Source: Albula goreensis (Eukaryota; Chordata; Actinopteri; Albuliformes; Albulidae). From it: a stretch of 64,000 bases of DNA. The notes beneath the pieces were generated by a model. That model did no database searches. It was given only the letters and a program-made list of their open reading frames with translations, and had not been told where the DNA came from. Location of the stretch: the NCBI GenBank assembly GCA_022829145.1, contig CM040743.1:26324646-26388645 (forward strand), written 5' to 3'. This document shows, piece after piece, positions 49,906 through 62,259 of this stretch (positions are counted from its first letter, which is position 1; every line of letters begins with the position of its first letter). Both the position numbers and the translations under genes were made by a program.

Positions 49906-50059
49906 TTACCTGGAGGAAGCAGTTTAATTGAAAGTATGACTGTCCTGTGGAAAAGGTAGGAGCCACATCAGTAGCGTCTAAATGACTTTGCTACTGGCGG
50001 AACGCAGGTGCTGCAGCTGTATTGCTTATTGTGTATCATGTCATTGTGCTGGATTTTGG

Positions 50060-53000
50060 GGCTGTTTTCCTGTGGAAAAATTCCTGCAGGAATAAGGAAT
50101 CCTGCTCGAAGACTTCCTGTTTTTTTTAAAATGGGACAATTCCTTCAAGAATCATGAATCCTGCAGGAATCATGCAGGTTGTTTTTTCTCCCTGCAGGAA
50201 TTTTTCCTGGGGACTACCTGCAGGAAATGTTCACAGCAAAAATAGCCATGCAAAAACGGGGAAATCTTTGTTACTTAACGTTAGCTCACTTAATTTGGAA
50301 ATTAGCATAGCTGGTACGATACTTTGTACCGATGGCATTAGTTTAGTAATCTAGCAGTTAGAACTTTATCTTTGGCAAAGAGCTAGCCGTTCTGGTTAGT
50401 TAGGGCTAGCTATGACCGGTCGACGGCGGAAATGTGCAAAATCTTGGTAATGTTAGCCTACACAAGGATAAACTAAGACAAAAAAATCACCTATAGTTAC
50501 ATCAGCAGACATTTTTTATTTAGTTACTTGAATGTCCAGCCACTGCGAATTTTTGTATCTAGCTGTAGTGTAACACTGAAAATTGATATCACTATCATTA
50601 ACGTTAGCTAGTGTGACCGTTATCAGTAACGCTCGTGCACAACGTCAACTAGCTAGTCAAAGGGAATTGGTCAAGAATGAAGACGTGAAGAACACTAATA
50701 TAACGTCTGTCAAGACATCTAACCATTGTTAACTGGGACGTTATAAAGCCTTTTAGCGGTCAGTGGTTTACCAGCTACCGATCTATAAGGACGTTAATCG
50801 CTTTGAAAAGGGCGAGTTGCGCGAATTTTCCCTCTCACTCACAAAGAGGAAGCGACTAACATGGGTAAACATACACCCTACATGAATTTAAGTTTTTCGC
50901 TCGTGCATTTATGGTTGTAGCGCAGTTAAATTGCTGGTACAAAACCACTGAAACCTGAACATGAGGAAAAACCAGACCTGTGAAGTGGCCAACAATGTGA
51001 AGAATTCTGGAATTCAATTAGTTTGCTACACCTACCACAAAAAAAGTCCAAAATAATGGGAGATGAAAAATAAGCACATAGGCTATAAACTGTGTAATTG
51101 AGGTTACAGGAAATGAAATTGTTCCAGGCTGCCTGCTTGCAATATCTGGCTAACGTTAATATCCCAAACAATGTGTAACACAGAGAATCGATTCCTGTGG
51201 AGTTCCTGGTAGGAGAGCTATAGGGACGGGGACAAGAGGTCGAGAGCTCTACAAACTCTCAGCACTAAGTTGTCAACTGGTTAAGATGTGTTTACAGGTA
51301 ACAGGGCACACACCACATTCAACAATACAAGAATTCAGGGAAAGCCTTTAGATTTGTCCATCTGTCCTTCCAAGCTCCAAGGAGAAGAGGGCAATCAGCA
51401 CTCAAGATAAGGTTGTGGAGGCAATGGATCATTTAAAGGGGCTACAGGCAAATACGATGGCTAAGCATGCAGGATTTCTCAGCTATGTGGAAAAATGAAC
51501 AACTTGCCTGATGATAAAGTTAAGGTGTTGAAAAAGAAAAATCGTAGAACTGGTGCACAGTTTGAAGACTAGAAATGGTAGCTAGTGATATTAAATTCTT
51601 AATTTATTTTAATAAATTGAATATATTGTAATAACTTAATAAATTATTTGTCTCTTTGTACACATACTGCTGTCTGAATTGTATTTGTAAGGGTCATGCG
51701 AAATCCAGAAACTGGAGACTAAAGCAAACCATTCTCAAACATGCAAAATCTAGTTTATTTCTTGGATCCAAGGCATTGAAACGCAAGTGGCTTCAGAGGG
51801 AGACTGCATGGTTTTGCCAGCACACTGCCCCATCGTTGTTTAAGTGTGTAGTGTTTCCTTCCGTGACTTTCTTTGCCAGATCTGATGGGTGTCTGTCATG
51901 GACAGCTTGAATTTGAGACAATGTGTCTGCTTAATTTCTCCAGGAACCATTTACTATATGTCCAGCAAGGTGCTTGGTGTATACATCTGACGTGATGGTG
52001 CCTTGATTCTCAGGTAGTTGTGGAGAGCACCTGTAGCTTTTGTGAGTTTTACTGCCTTAGATGAGTGAAGTGGTATTGGTTGTCTAAATACTCTCCACCT
52101 GTTTGCTAGTACACCAAAACATTCTCCACACACCTTCTGGCTCTGGAGAGCTGTGGTTCAATAGCCATGTGTTTTCCATCTAAAGCACCTAAGCACAAGG
52201 GAAGTTGCATCTCTCTTCATACCTCTTGGCAATACCTTCCCATTCCACTTCAGCTGATGGCACTTTGAGGTATTCGGGGCACAGGCTCTCATAAAGAGCG
52301 TTTTCCATCTCCAGCACAATTTGTGAGATGCTATGTCTACTCACTCTAAATGAAAACACTAATGCAGAAAAAGAGTGGCTGATTGCAAGATAACAGAGTT
52401 GGTCAGATGTTCACCTGGTGAGATGCCTTCATGAAGCTGTGTGTTTTTCTTTCTAATTTTGCTCTCTACCATGCCCAGTAAAGATGAAAATGTGTCCTTA
52501 TCCATCCAAAGCCAACTTTTGTACCCAAGGGGATCCTCTTCTGCCAGCTCCATTAAAAGTTGACTGTAACAGCCAGCTTTTTGATGCCTCAGCATTCACC
52601 TCTGAGTCCACATTTTCTCTCTCTTCTCTTTTGTATACTTCTACAGAAAATAAATAACACACTATAATGTCTATACAGATATAGAATACTCTGGGATGAT
52701 TAATTAAATTTGATGAAAGTGACACCATTTCATTTTTTGATGTTCCAATGTCTCTAGTTGGCTTGTTTTGGAGATGCAATTGTGTCTGTCACCATGTAAT
52801 TTTCCCTGCCACCGTATACAAACCACCAAGACATGAAGTAGCTAGTTGCATCTTGTATTATATCTGTATTTTGAACACATACCTGAAATCCTGTAGTAAT
52901 TTATATTCATGTCTGTACACCAAATAAAAAAAAATAAAAATCTCTGATAACAGGTAACAGGAGTTAAAGATCTTTCCTGTAGGAATATACTTGGTTCTGC

Positions 53001-53280
53001 AGGAATAACAAAATCCTACCGGTTTCTTTCATGCAGGAATTTACTTTGTCCTGCAGGGTTATCCTGTGGGAATAACAAAATCATACAGGTTTTTCCAGCC
53101 AGAAAATCATGACTGAGCATGGCTTTTTCAAAATGTGTGCAGGACAAGTAACATTCCTGCAGGAATCCTGCAGGAGCAGAAGGAACATTCCCTGCTGGAT
53201 TTGATCAGTCCCACAGGATTCTTGCAGGACCCCTGCACAATTCCTTTGCAGAGGGTAAAATTCCTGTGTGAACTTAATTA
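50060..53280 (-). mobile_element. Harbinger/PIF-like DNA transposon remnant with CCTGCAGG-rich flanks
   Basis: The minus-strand frame 52595-52359 has the pattern YxQLxxEL...DPxGYKxxLxMDxDTFxxLLxMVxxxIxKKxTxxxxxISPGExL, the N-terminal part of Harbinger (HARBI1-type) transposases. Further along the same strand, in shifting frames, come short blocks of the NFPxxxGALDGKHM type (about 52215-52165) and VFGVLANRWRVFRQPI (about 52110-52065), which are the catalytic-core landmarks. Clusters of CCTGCAGGA-type palindromes lie at 50078-50225 and 52975-53265, on either side. They look like subterminal repeats of the element. The transposase is broken by stops and frameshifts. The exact termini and a 3-bp target duplication were not resolved. 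Confidence 0.7.
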
Positions 53281-53483
53281 AAGAGGTCTGTCTTAAAACA
53301 AATTTTTTAGTTCATTTTTCCAAGTCATTATTTTAAAATACTCAAATCTGTAAACATGAAAAAAAACATAGTAAACTATGTTCCATGGCAGGTCAGATTA
53401 TATGTCGTTGCTGTTTACTCTGTGCAATTTAAAGCTGTTTCTTAGGTAAAACTGCTTTAAACAAAGGTTTCTACCAATAGAGA

Positions 53484-53600
53484 CGGCCCCCGAGTTACAA
53501 TGGTCCGACTTACATTTTTCGACCACACCATGGTGTGAAAGCGTCACTTTCAGTACAGTATTTGTAGAGGATTGAGAAACTACTTCTATTTATAGTTAAT
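53484..53600. repeat. Possible pogo/Tigger-like end fragment
   Basis: GACGGCCCCCGAGTTACAAT followed by GGTCCGACTTACATTTTTCG resembles the terminal part of pogo-like MITEs (compare the element at 17069-17376). No matching right end was found. Confidence 0.35.
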
Positions 53601-53775
53601 GCATTAACAGACAACCCCTATTTTTGTGTTTATGAGAACTGTCGTATGTGCTCTGTGGAGTTACACAACCAGAATCATCAATGGCGCTCTATCGCCTACG
53701 TGGATCATCGGAGGACATAACCTCGGACAAGCTTGCATAGGTTAAAAATAAATTTGCGCTGATCGGAGACAGATC

Positions 53776-54415
53776 CTAATGGTGGTCGTCTCTCTTCATT
53801 AATCCACGCGTACAATAAACCCGCTTAGATGAACATAATAGTTCAGTTAAACTCGCGAAATTCTCGTAGAAATGTTTGTTAGTGTTTTGGCATGATCGAT
53901 GTGTGGAATGTTTTGAGTTGTCGTTATTCATTAGCCCCAATGCTAATAAATGTTCGCCTTGACTTACTGTTCGAATAGCCGTATTGCCTGCATTCTGGAA
54001 TTTGTGTAACGTAACAAGTGTGGTTATAAATGTCCGAACTGTGCGGGACGTTTTACCCCGGTCGAGGATTCTAGCTACTGTCATAACAGTTCCTATCTAG
54101 AATGTAATTAATATTAAATTAGATGAACGGCATGTTCGCTCAGTTTCTTATTGATCTGCCTTGTTATGTACCATTGAATCAGTACAGCTGTGCGCAAGTT
54201 AGAAGCCGGAATACCTGTAAAAGAATGGGTTTTCCTGTTCTGGATGACTGTGTTAAATTCATTTATTATGTAAATGATTTTATATTGTGTTTATAATCTA
54301 TTGATTTGTATTATGGAGGCTACTAGAACACACTGAATGGGAAAAATGAAATAATTCTTGTGCAGGTTAGAAAGAAATTAGAAGACACTAATGGTGGTCG
54401 TCTCTCTTCATTAAT
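53776..54415. repeat. 27-bp exact direct repeat flanking 586 bp
   Basis: TAATGGTGGTCGTCTCTCTT followed by CATTAAT occurs at 53776-53802 and 54389-54415. The sequence between shows no repeat or coding identity I recognise. Confidence 0.8.
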
Positions 54416-55640
54416 TCACAGATTCACAGTGCTGTCTAGCCTGTGTATCACTTGCTGCCGGGCGGAAATGGGTGGTCGCAGGCCGTGCAAGGGGCGCAGG
54501 CGGTGCAGTTACACCGGCCCACATATCCCGGAGGGCTGAGGTCGGTAACACACTCAGTAAATTACATGAGATATCCAACACTTTATTATAAATTGGGCTT
54601 TGTGTTTATGATTTTGCCCATAGGGAGAAATTGCGGCACGACTTTTCAATTTTCAGTCAGCAACGACACAGCAAATTTCCCATTCGTTATTACGGGTCCA
54701 AACGCTCAGCAGACAATGCCGGTGATGACGCGCCAGTGAAAAGGGCTAGGAATGTGATGAATGTGTGAATTTTAAGTTAACCCAGTTTCGGCTTTCTGTT
54801 TTAAAAGAATATAAGGCTGATAAGGTTTAAAAAGGCTTCAAGACTAGTACGTATTTGTAGCTTTGGCTAATGTTACCCTCCCCTAACCCTTTTTTCCCCA
54901 TAGCTATAAAGTTAACTTCACTAACCAAGGATTCACCAGCTGCGTTGTTTTTTTTTTTTTAACATCCCTGCGGTTGGTGGGGATTACTGTGTTTGTTTAG
55001 AGGACTGTCTCTTAAATAAAGAAAGTGTAAAAGATTTTTAAAGGTGAAAGCCAGGCCTATATTGCTCGTGCACAAAGCAGGATAATACAGCTGTTCCATT
55101 CTGTAGATTATATATTTGTCATCCTTGGTGTAGTTTATAATTGTGTGTAAAAGTGGACCGCTTCAGTGGAGTCTGTAGTGTGTGCTGCGTAATCGCGTAT
55201 ACCGTACATCAGATTACTGTCGCACTATCAAACACCAACCGCGCACCAGTCTGTGGTGTGAATTCACTTGTTCACGTGGAATCTGGCTACGCCCTTATGG
55301 ACTATAAGGAGTGACTAATCAGAGGAACATGGGGAAAATGTATTCATAACGTTTACATGCCGCGAACTACCTCATAACAGTGAAACAACCAGGTTAGAAT
55401 CATATGAGAGAATATGTCCATGTTCGCAACCATGTTTTAGCACATTTCATAGTTATAAATATTACTAAACATCTTTTAACATACGCAGCAGTAGGTCTCA
55501 CATATGAATCAGCTTTTTTAAAAATATCAGAATTTGTTTCTTAGCCTAGGCTTCAGTATTTTTTTTTTTTTATCGAACGAAGCATTTATTCTAGATTCCC
55601 GCAACGGCTCTTGAGTGAGTGGGATGCGTGAAGCAAGACA
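54416..55640. other. No gene recognised; upstream of MHC class I
   Basis: One 98-codon open frame (54443-54739) has no recognisable features. The rest is the distal promoter region of the MHC gene. Confidence 0.4.
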
Positions 55641-55652
55641 GGAAACGCTGGA

Positions 55653-55692
55653 GGAAGTGAAAGTGAAAATACCAAGCGAAAAGCTTTAAAAG
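55653..55692 (+). promoter_or_regulatory. MHC class I proximal promoter: ISRE/IRF element and TATA-like box
   Basis: GGAAGTGAAAGTGAAAAT (55653-55670) matches the GAAANNGAAA core bound by IRF factors and is followed by a TTTAAAAG TATA-like string (55685-55692). Both lie within 80 bp upstream of the ATG at 55733. MHC class I genes of vertebrates commonly carry an ISRE at this place and respond to interferon, so similar induction is inferred here. Confidence 0.7.
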
Positions 55693-55732
55693 CGGAGAAA
55701 CTAACCTCTTTATCAGACGTGGAAGCGGAACG

Positions 55733-56469
55733 ATGGAGATCCTAAAGGCGAGTATAGTCTGAAATTTTCTTAATGTTATCCTCATTGCGATTGTACGTAT
55801 TTTGGTGTTGTTATTCTTCGAAGTAGACATAAACAATTCAGTGCTAAAGACGAAGGACCATTATATCTCCATATTTCCCATTTCCAGATAACCAAATATT
55901 TCTATGTTATTGACAATATATCACAGTGTTTTTTAATGAAAACATTTTGATGAATGGGTATGGTTTACATCGAAAATAGGGATGCGTGACGTTTTTTTTT
56001 TTATTGGAGGCTACACCAAAATACTTTATTGTGCGATGTATTATAGGGAAATAGCGTACTATTTTAGGTCACTTTATCATCTGTAATAAACCGAGTTTGC
56101 TACAATCGTCACAAAAGCATTTCCACATTCTGTTAGATTTTGGTGTTTTTATTTTCAGAGTCAGCATGGAATGTTCTAGTAATCTAATACATGAAATTCA
56201 TTTGGTCACATGATAACGGGTAAACTAAGATCACAACAAAGCATAAGTAAAGTTTTCATCATACGGTCAAAGAAGTAATTGTACAGTACTTACATCACCT
56301 CCAACACCATATTAAGACATAATTTGGGTCCTAGCATCTGTTTATGTGATTAATTTTTATTTTTACCTGCTCTCCTCTAAACCAACAGGTTAGTGTTGTA
56401 CTGAGCTGGATCTTTGCATTTTACGAGGCCCATGAGTATACAGGTAGGAGCTAATGCTATGTTAATTTG

Positions 56470-56543
<74 letters not shown>

Positions 56544-59500
56544 CATCTATGTATTTGTCAAGGTCACCTTAAGGTGCCTTTCCCAAAGGTTCAATAGGCA
56601 ATCATCAATCAACATTTGGGATACAAGCCAATATTATTTTATCACACTGTGTAGTTTATCACACAGTTGCCCTGTAGACATGAGTTAGACTACACTGTTT
56701 CATGTGCTTAGATATCTCTCAGAGCACAACCTGAATTAGACTCAAAAGAATATGATCACATTTTTTTCCCAGTAATGATGAGTGCCTCAATGTCAGGGCT
56801 CCCAGGCAAACGTTTTACCATTTTTATATGAGCCTCACGGAGGCCTATGATCACATATTTCTTCTTCCTCATGTTTCACATGTTTACATTTTTATGGTCT
56901 ACGTCCGTGTTGTTTGATAAGAAATGCAAACATTCAGATGGGTGAAGGAATGAGTGCAATGCAACCCCAACAATCTTATTCATGTTTGCACCAGTAAGAA
57001 TGACCTAATACCAGTGTAATCATTTTGCAATAGAGTGTTGTCATAAAGGTAAATGGGCACCGTATTATGCTGCATATAAACAAGCCTCTGCCAGAACACT
57101 AGTATGTAACTCTACACCCTGAACATGGAGTTGAACATCCATTCTGTCCCTCCTGCTATTTGATCCACATGAGAGTTTGTAAATCTGATCATTACACTGA
57201 TTCTCAGGTGACCACAGTTTGATCATCTTTGTGACCTTCGCTCCTGGACACAGCTTCCTCCCAGATTACAGCTCCTACGGGATGCTTGATGACCTGAAGG
57301 TTTTCCATTATGACAGCAACTCGGGGATTTTTTCCAGCCCCTTGAAACACCATGACTCCCTTTCCTCTGTCTGGAAGGACCTGGAGGCATGCACTATTTT
57401 CAAAACTGGTTTCTTCAAAAAGTTTGTGAGTGACGCAAACTCAACGTTAGGTGTGAACGGTGAGTCCCTGTGTCTGTATCAGCTTAAGGATTGTCAAGTT
57501 GAAGAATGAGAGGAATTGATTTATCTGTGTATTACTTCCTTGACTTTTTGTATGTGCTTTGTATATCAAACTGAAGTTACAAGAAGACTTTTCTCATATT
57601 CATCTAAATTACGTTTTGATATATAAAAGGATATAAAAATGGTTAAATGCTGAATTTAGTGCAAGCAGTATTTGTATTAATATACATATAGTAGCTTGGA
57701 AAGTGAATAATTTTGTCATGTATAGAACAAAGAGAGAGAAGTTACTATTATATAGTTATTATTTAAAATGCATTCTTGGATTTTGTATTCTCATATTTGT
57801 TACTTAATTTTTAGTATTTTTAAGTGCAGATCTTTTCTATCAGTCCCAATCCTTCAGTTGATCTACGGATGCCAGCTGGATGATGATGGAAACCAACGGG
57901 GGCTGTACCACTTTTCCGTTGGGGGGGAACATAGTCTCACCTTGGACCAGGAGAGAGTGAGCTGGACCACATACCATCCACAATCCACAGGCTTCAAGGA
58001 CATTCTGGATGGCTTCAAAATTTGGAACCGTAATAACTTGATGTATATAAAGCAAGACTGTGTCCCAAGATTGAAAAAATTTTATGAGCATGGGAAAGCA
58101 GTGATTAACCGAAAAGGTAAGAATATGTTGTATGTTCATCAATAGTCAAAAAACAAATAAATGATGTTAACATATACTCAATGCACCCTGTGATGCAGTG
58201 TGAAGCTAGCAGTGTTATGTTGTGCCTTTTCAAAATTGGTCTGCTTTATTCTCTGCTGATTAGCCAAGCTGCTATCATGATACATCTAATAGGATTCCTT
58301 TCCATGTCCCTGTAAGGTAAATTCCAAATGTACCCCCTTTGTTGCAGCTAAGTAGGACCCCACAATACAACACCAAGCACAACAGGCTTTTTACTGTACA
58401 TTTTGTAGAAGGACATGAAATCAAAAGAGTTCACCTTCTCTTTCTCTTTTAGTGTACTTGATATTGCAAAATAACAATGCTCCACAATACCCCCCCACCA
58501 AATATATCTGTCAACAATTAACTGGATGAACTGAGTGTCATTATATATAGTATCACATCAGGGCATTCAACAATGAAAACTGATAATAGCAAAGCTAAAT
58601 TATAATAGCATGTCTCTCGTGGTTTTACTTTTTTCTCTTTTAAATATTTGCCTGGTACTTAAAAAAGACATTTTGTGAGGGATTTTGAGAGATTAATATA
58701 CAAGTAACTATAAACATAATTTCCTTTAAGGAAGGAATAGATCCTGAAGTCTAAATGCACAGGGTAGAAATGCTGATCTAGAAACAGGTTTCCCTGGTCC
58801 ATCGAAACTGTATGTATTCCCAGAACCCATATGTTTACATCTCAAGACACCCTTATGTGGGTACACTGCATAGTTTTACAGCAATTGCCATATCAGTGAT
58901 GTGACAGTAAAGACATTAGCCAGATTCTAAGAGTCACGTTGGTTGGAGGTTGGGTGTTATGGTCTGAAACACTACCTTCACCCATAGGTCTTTAGTCTAC
59001 ATCATATTCCTCCCCGTCACTGAGCTGAAAAGGTGGTTACCATCATCAAGGGAATGTGAGAAGTTTTAAGCTTGACATGCAATGTTAAACCTTTTGAGCT
59101 GATGTGTGTAACTGACCCTATATCAGCGACATCACATACTCTGAGATTTATGAGTGCAGTCCCCGAGTTCTAATTTTACTTGTGATGGTATGTTCATACA
59201 GATCGCCCTGAGGTTGTCATCACGTCCAGAACTGGTGCAGAGTTGGTCTTGGTGTGTGTGGTTACCGGGTTCTACCCCAAGAATATCTCGGTAGAGTGGG
59301 AACAGGACGGAAAGACCATCTACGAGAATGTTTTGTCTACGGGCCTCTTGCCCAATAATGACCTGAGCTATCAAGTGCAGAAATCCCTGCACAGCCCTAA
59401 TGATGGTCAGCACAAGTATACCTGCCGCGTGGATCACAGCAGCCTCCCGGAGCCTCTGCGAGTTGACTGGGGTGAGAAGGAAGATACCATCACTGCTGAG

Positions 59501-60416
59501 TTATGATAAGTAGTGTAGAATATAGTTCTGTTCTCCTCCTGCTGCCAGCCAATGTGATAAATAAAGCTGTAATCAAGCTAAGATGACAATCATTGTATAG
59601 GTATACACAGAACTGTATGTTGAAAGCACCAACAGCAGGACATGTTTTAGCTGGTGTGTCATCTAGAACTAAGAACCGTCCCCAGTGATGTCACCAATGC
59701 AATAATTAACTGTATACACTCCCAAGTGGTGAGCTCTTGGAAAATGTAAAGAATTGGTGGCTGTACTGTTCTGTATGGGATGTTTTTAATGGACCCTGCT
59801 TTACTTTGCAGATCCCTCTGGTCCTGGACTGTTACCCAAGCATATTGGTATAATTGCAGTAGCTGTACTTTGTGTGGCAGCCATGCTGATTATAATATCT
59901 GGGCTTATCTACAGAAGATGGAGACCACGAGGTGAGAGGAAATTGTACTTTCATTCTCTCTGCCATTACATTTCATTTATCTGGAAAATCCTCAATTAAT
60001 AATATGTAATTAACTAAACATATGCCTGCTTTATGTACAGAACATACACCTTTTAATTTCACATCTTAACATATAATTACAACACTTGTTCTAGAGTTGC
60101 AAAGATGTCATAAAACAGACAGATGACCTGAAGGTAGTTCATGAAAAAGTCCAGAGGAATAGTGGCACATTATAAACCGTCTTACTTCCACTCCTCCAAA
60201 TTCATGGTGGGGATTTGTTTCCCCTCATTTTTACTAGGTGGCAGCACAGTAACATATTTAACGTTATACATACACACACACCAATCTTTTTGAACAAGGA
60301 TGGTATGGAGGTATTTTAAACCTCCCAACATTTTATTTTAAAGTACATTTTAATGGAGATGCACCTTAGCACTTGAAATCATAATGTCTTTTTATTTTTT
60401 TCTCTCTCCAGTCTGA
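55733..60416 (+). CDS. Non-classical MHC class I heavy chain (329 residues, seven exons)
   Basis: Exons 55733-55747, 56389-56443, 57208-57459 (alpha1), 57844-58116 (alpha2), 59202-59471 (alpha3), 59812-59931 (connecting peptide/TM) and 60412-60416 join in frame. The leader is hydrophobic (VSVVLSWIFAFYEA). Alpha1 spans residues 24-107, with an N-glycosylation site N101. Alpha2 spans 108-198, with the C117-C180 disulfide pair. Alpha3 spans 199-288, an Ig C1 domain with C217, C273, GFYPKNISVEW and YTCRVDH, and N226 glycosylation. TM is about 300-322, followed only by YRRWRPRV. Of the HLA anchor residues, Y159 is kept (Y175), Y171 is Phe (F187), Y7 is Ile, and T143, K146 and W147 are not conserved. 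The groove therefore probably does not clamp peptide ends in the classical way. Exon 1 must splice at AAG|GCGAGT (a GC-AG intron), because the nearby GTATAG donor would give a stop. It is a beta2-microglobulin-type surface protein. The teleost lineage (L, S, P or other) was not decided. Confidence 0.88.
56472..56543. repeat. (TA)n(CA)n compound microsatellite in MHC intron 2
   Basis: A run of TA (56472-56518) passes directly into CA (to about 56542). Confidence 0.95.
56784..56845 (-). mobile_element. SINE head fragment in MHC intron 2
   Basis: The reverse complement contains GTGAGGCTCATA, TGGTAAAACGTTTGCCTGGG and AGCCCTGACA, related to the SINE heads at 41655-41810 (CACGGTAAAACATTCACCTGG). 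Confidence 0.45.
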
Positions 60417-61650
60417 AGAACATTGCACAACTTGCCTTACAGGAAGCTTCATTCCATTGTGCTGCTAGCTCCCACATGTTATGTCAAGCATTTTGCCAGG
60501 TCATATTTCTTCGTTCTCATGATTTTCTCCGTGTTGATGAGTAAGCCACCTACCTCTTACAACTAGGAGTTATACTATTAAGTTTTATAAATGCTTCATC
60601 AACTTGTGTGTGCTTGTCTTGGATGTTCAAAGTTTTTTTTAACCACCAATGGTACTGTCATTTTAATGCATAAAATGCTTATCACACACTATAACCTATT
60701 AGTGCTGTCTTTAGTGGTGACTGTTAAGGGAAAATTTTATGCAATGCTGTAGGAAGCATTTAAGTGTGAATATTATTTATGCTCCTTCTGTAGTAAATCA
60801 TATATAATGATGTTGTGCATCATGTTGGAACTGTTGTAACGAAACATTATATCTAAAACATAGTGGTCCTTCTTTGAAGTTTTTCCAAATGTCTTTTACA
60901 TTTTGTCTTACGATAAGGCTGTGTTGTGAAATGTACAGTTCTGCCACATGAATCCTTACAGTGGCTGAATATCAGAACTTACCTTTTGAAAACTTTGATT
61001 TTCAACGGATTGTTGAGTATGAAATTGTCACACTCATAATATGTGAGGCTGTACCTGTGTCTTGGCACACCTAATTAATAGCTATGTTTCCACTAATCCA
61101 CCGTATTTACTTTGGCATTTTAAGCCAAACCATTATGACAATTTTCAGCTTCCTCCGAATATTGGCACTTAAGACTCATGAGGTAGGAATCATGAATATG
61201 TAGTTTAATTCCTGCTTTGGAGAGACCACCAAAATGATGGTGAATGATACTGATTATATTGAGAATAATGAAGAGATGTAAAATTATTTTCCAATGTGAG
61301 AAAAGGGCCTTAGCTGAGCTTTAAAAATCTTTCTGTTTATGGCATTTTATAAAGGAAGGCTATCTCTGGCCAACCTAGTTTTAGGTATGGACTATGTCCA
61401 ATCTCATTGTGTGGACAACATATAGTGAAACAATGCTGGTGGTTGACTTATGTGCCTTGTACAGTAACTGATTAACAACTATGGTTCAGTAGAGGAGTGG
61501 TTTATATTGACTTCTTGTTCCAATGTTCTATATTACTACCTACCAAGTACTCTAACTTATTTTTAAACTGTGATTTATTTCACAAGCTGTATGTTTTAAC
61601 ATATGAACAAATGAATAATGTTTAATAAAGAGCTTTAACTTGTGTACTGT
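60417..61650 (+). terminator. MHC class I 3' UTR and polyadenylation signal
   Basis: No coding frame follows the stop. AATAAA at 61624-61629 with a downstream TGTGTACTGTTGTTT GT-rich stretch is a good cleavage signal, giving a 3' UTR of about 1.2 kb. Confidence 0.6.
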
Positions 61651-62259
61651 TGTTTCTACATTGCTACATATTCCATTTACTCCTCATCAAAGGGATTGTA
61701 GAGGAACTAGGACAGCCTTTGTTGAGGGCTCTGACTGACCAGTGAAGGCGTTACAGTGACAAATTTACAGAAAACTTTAGGGCTGTATGTTGGTTTGAAG
61801 AAGACATTTGAATTGTGTTAGGAAGACACACAGTAATAGTTTTGGCCATTTCATTACAAAACAATTTTGTTCAGAAAGATGTATACTAGTGTAGCACCTG
61901 AGGGAACAAACTCTCTGACAAGATTTAAAACAGCCAGATCAGTCATGATTGTTTGGAAAAATTGCAACTGATGCCTACTCAAGGTTGATAAGTATGTTAA
62001 CATAAACTGTGGTAAGACTTCTGCATACTGTAGTCAGAGTCATCTGTGACTGAGAATACTGGATTCAGAAAACCTCTACTGCCCTTAGACAGTGATGTTA
62101 TTGTTCAGTTAATTCTAGTACTATGCAAATTGTACATCATTTTAGTATATGAAGGTAAAATGGATCATGAAAATGAAGTGGAAATTGGTTAAGAATCATC
62201 ATTTACTCTCAACTGTCATTGGACACATATCCAGGCATAAGTGTTAGAATAACATGAAT
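61651..62259. other. Convergent intergenic spacer
   Basis: Short tail-to-tail spacer between the MHC class I gene and the TLDc gene. Nothing else seen. Confidence 0.4.

Noticed and set aside
54443-54739. 98-codon plus-strand ORF upstream of the MHC gene
   Set aside because: No domain, splice context or codon bias that I can support; length is within chance for this region.
57840-58142. 100-codon minus-strand ORF
   Set aside because: Antisense shadow of the MHC alpha2 exon.
59132-59437. 101-codon minus-strand ORF
   Set aside because: Antisense shadow of the MHC alpha3 exon.
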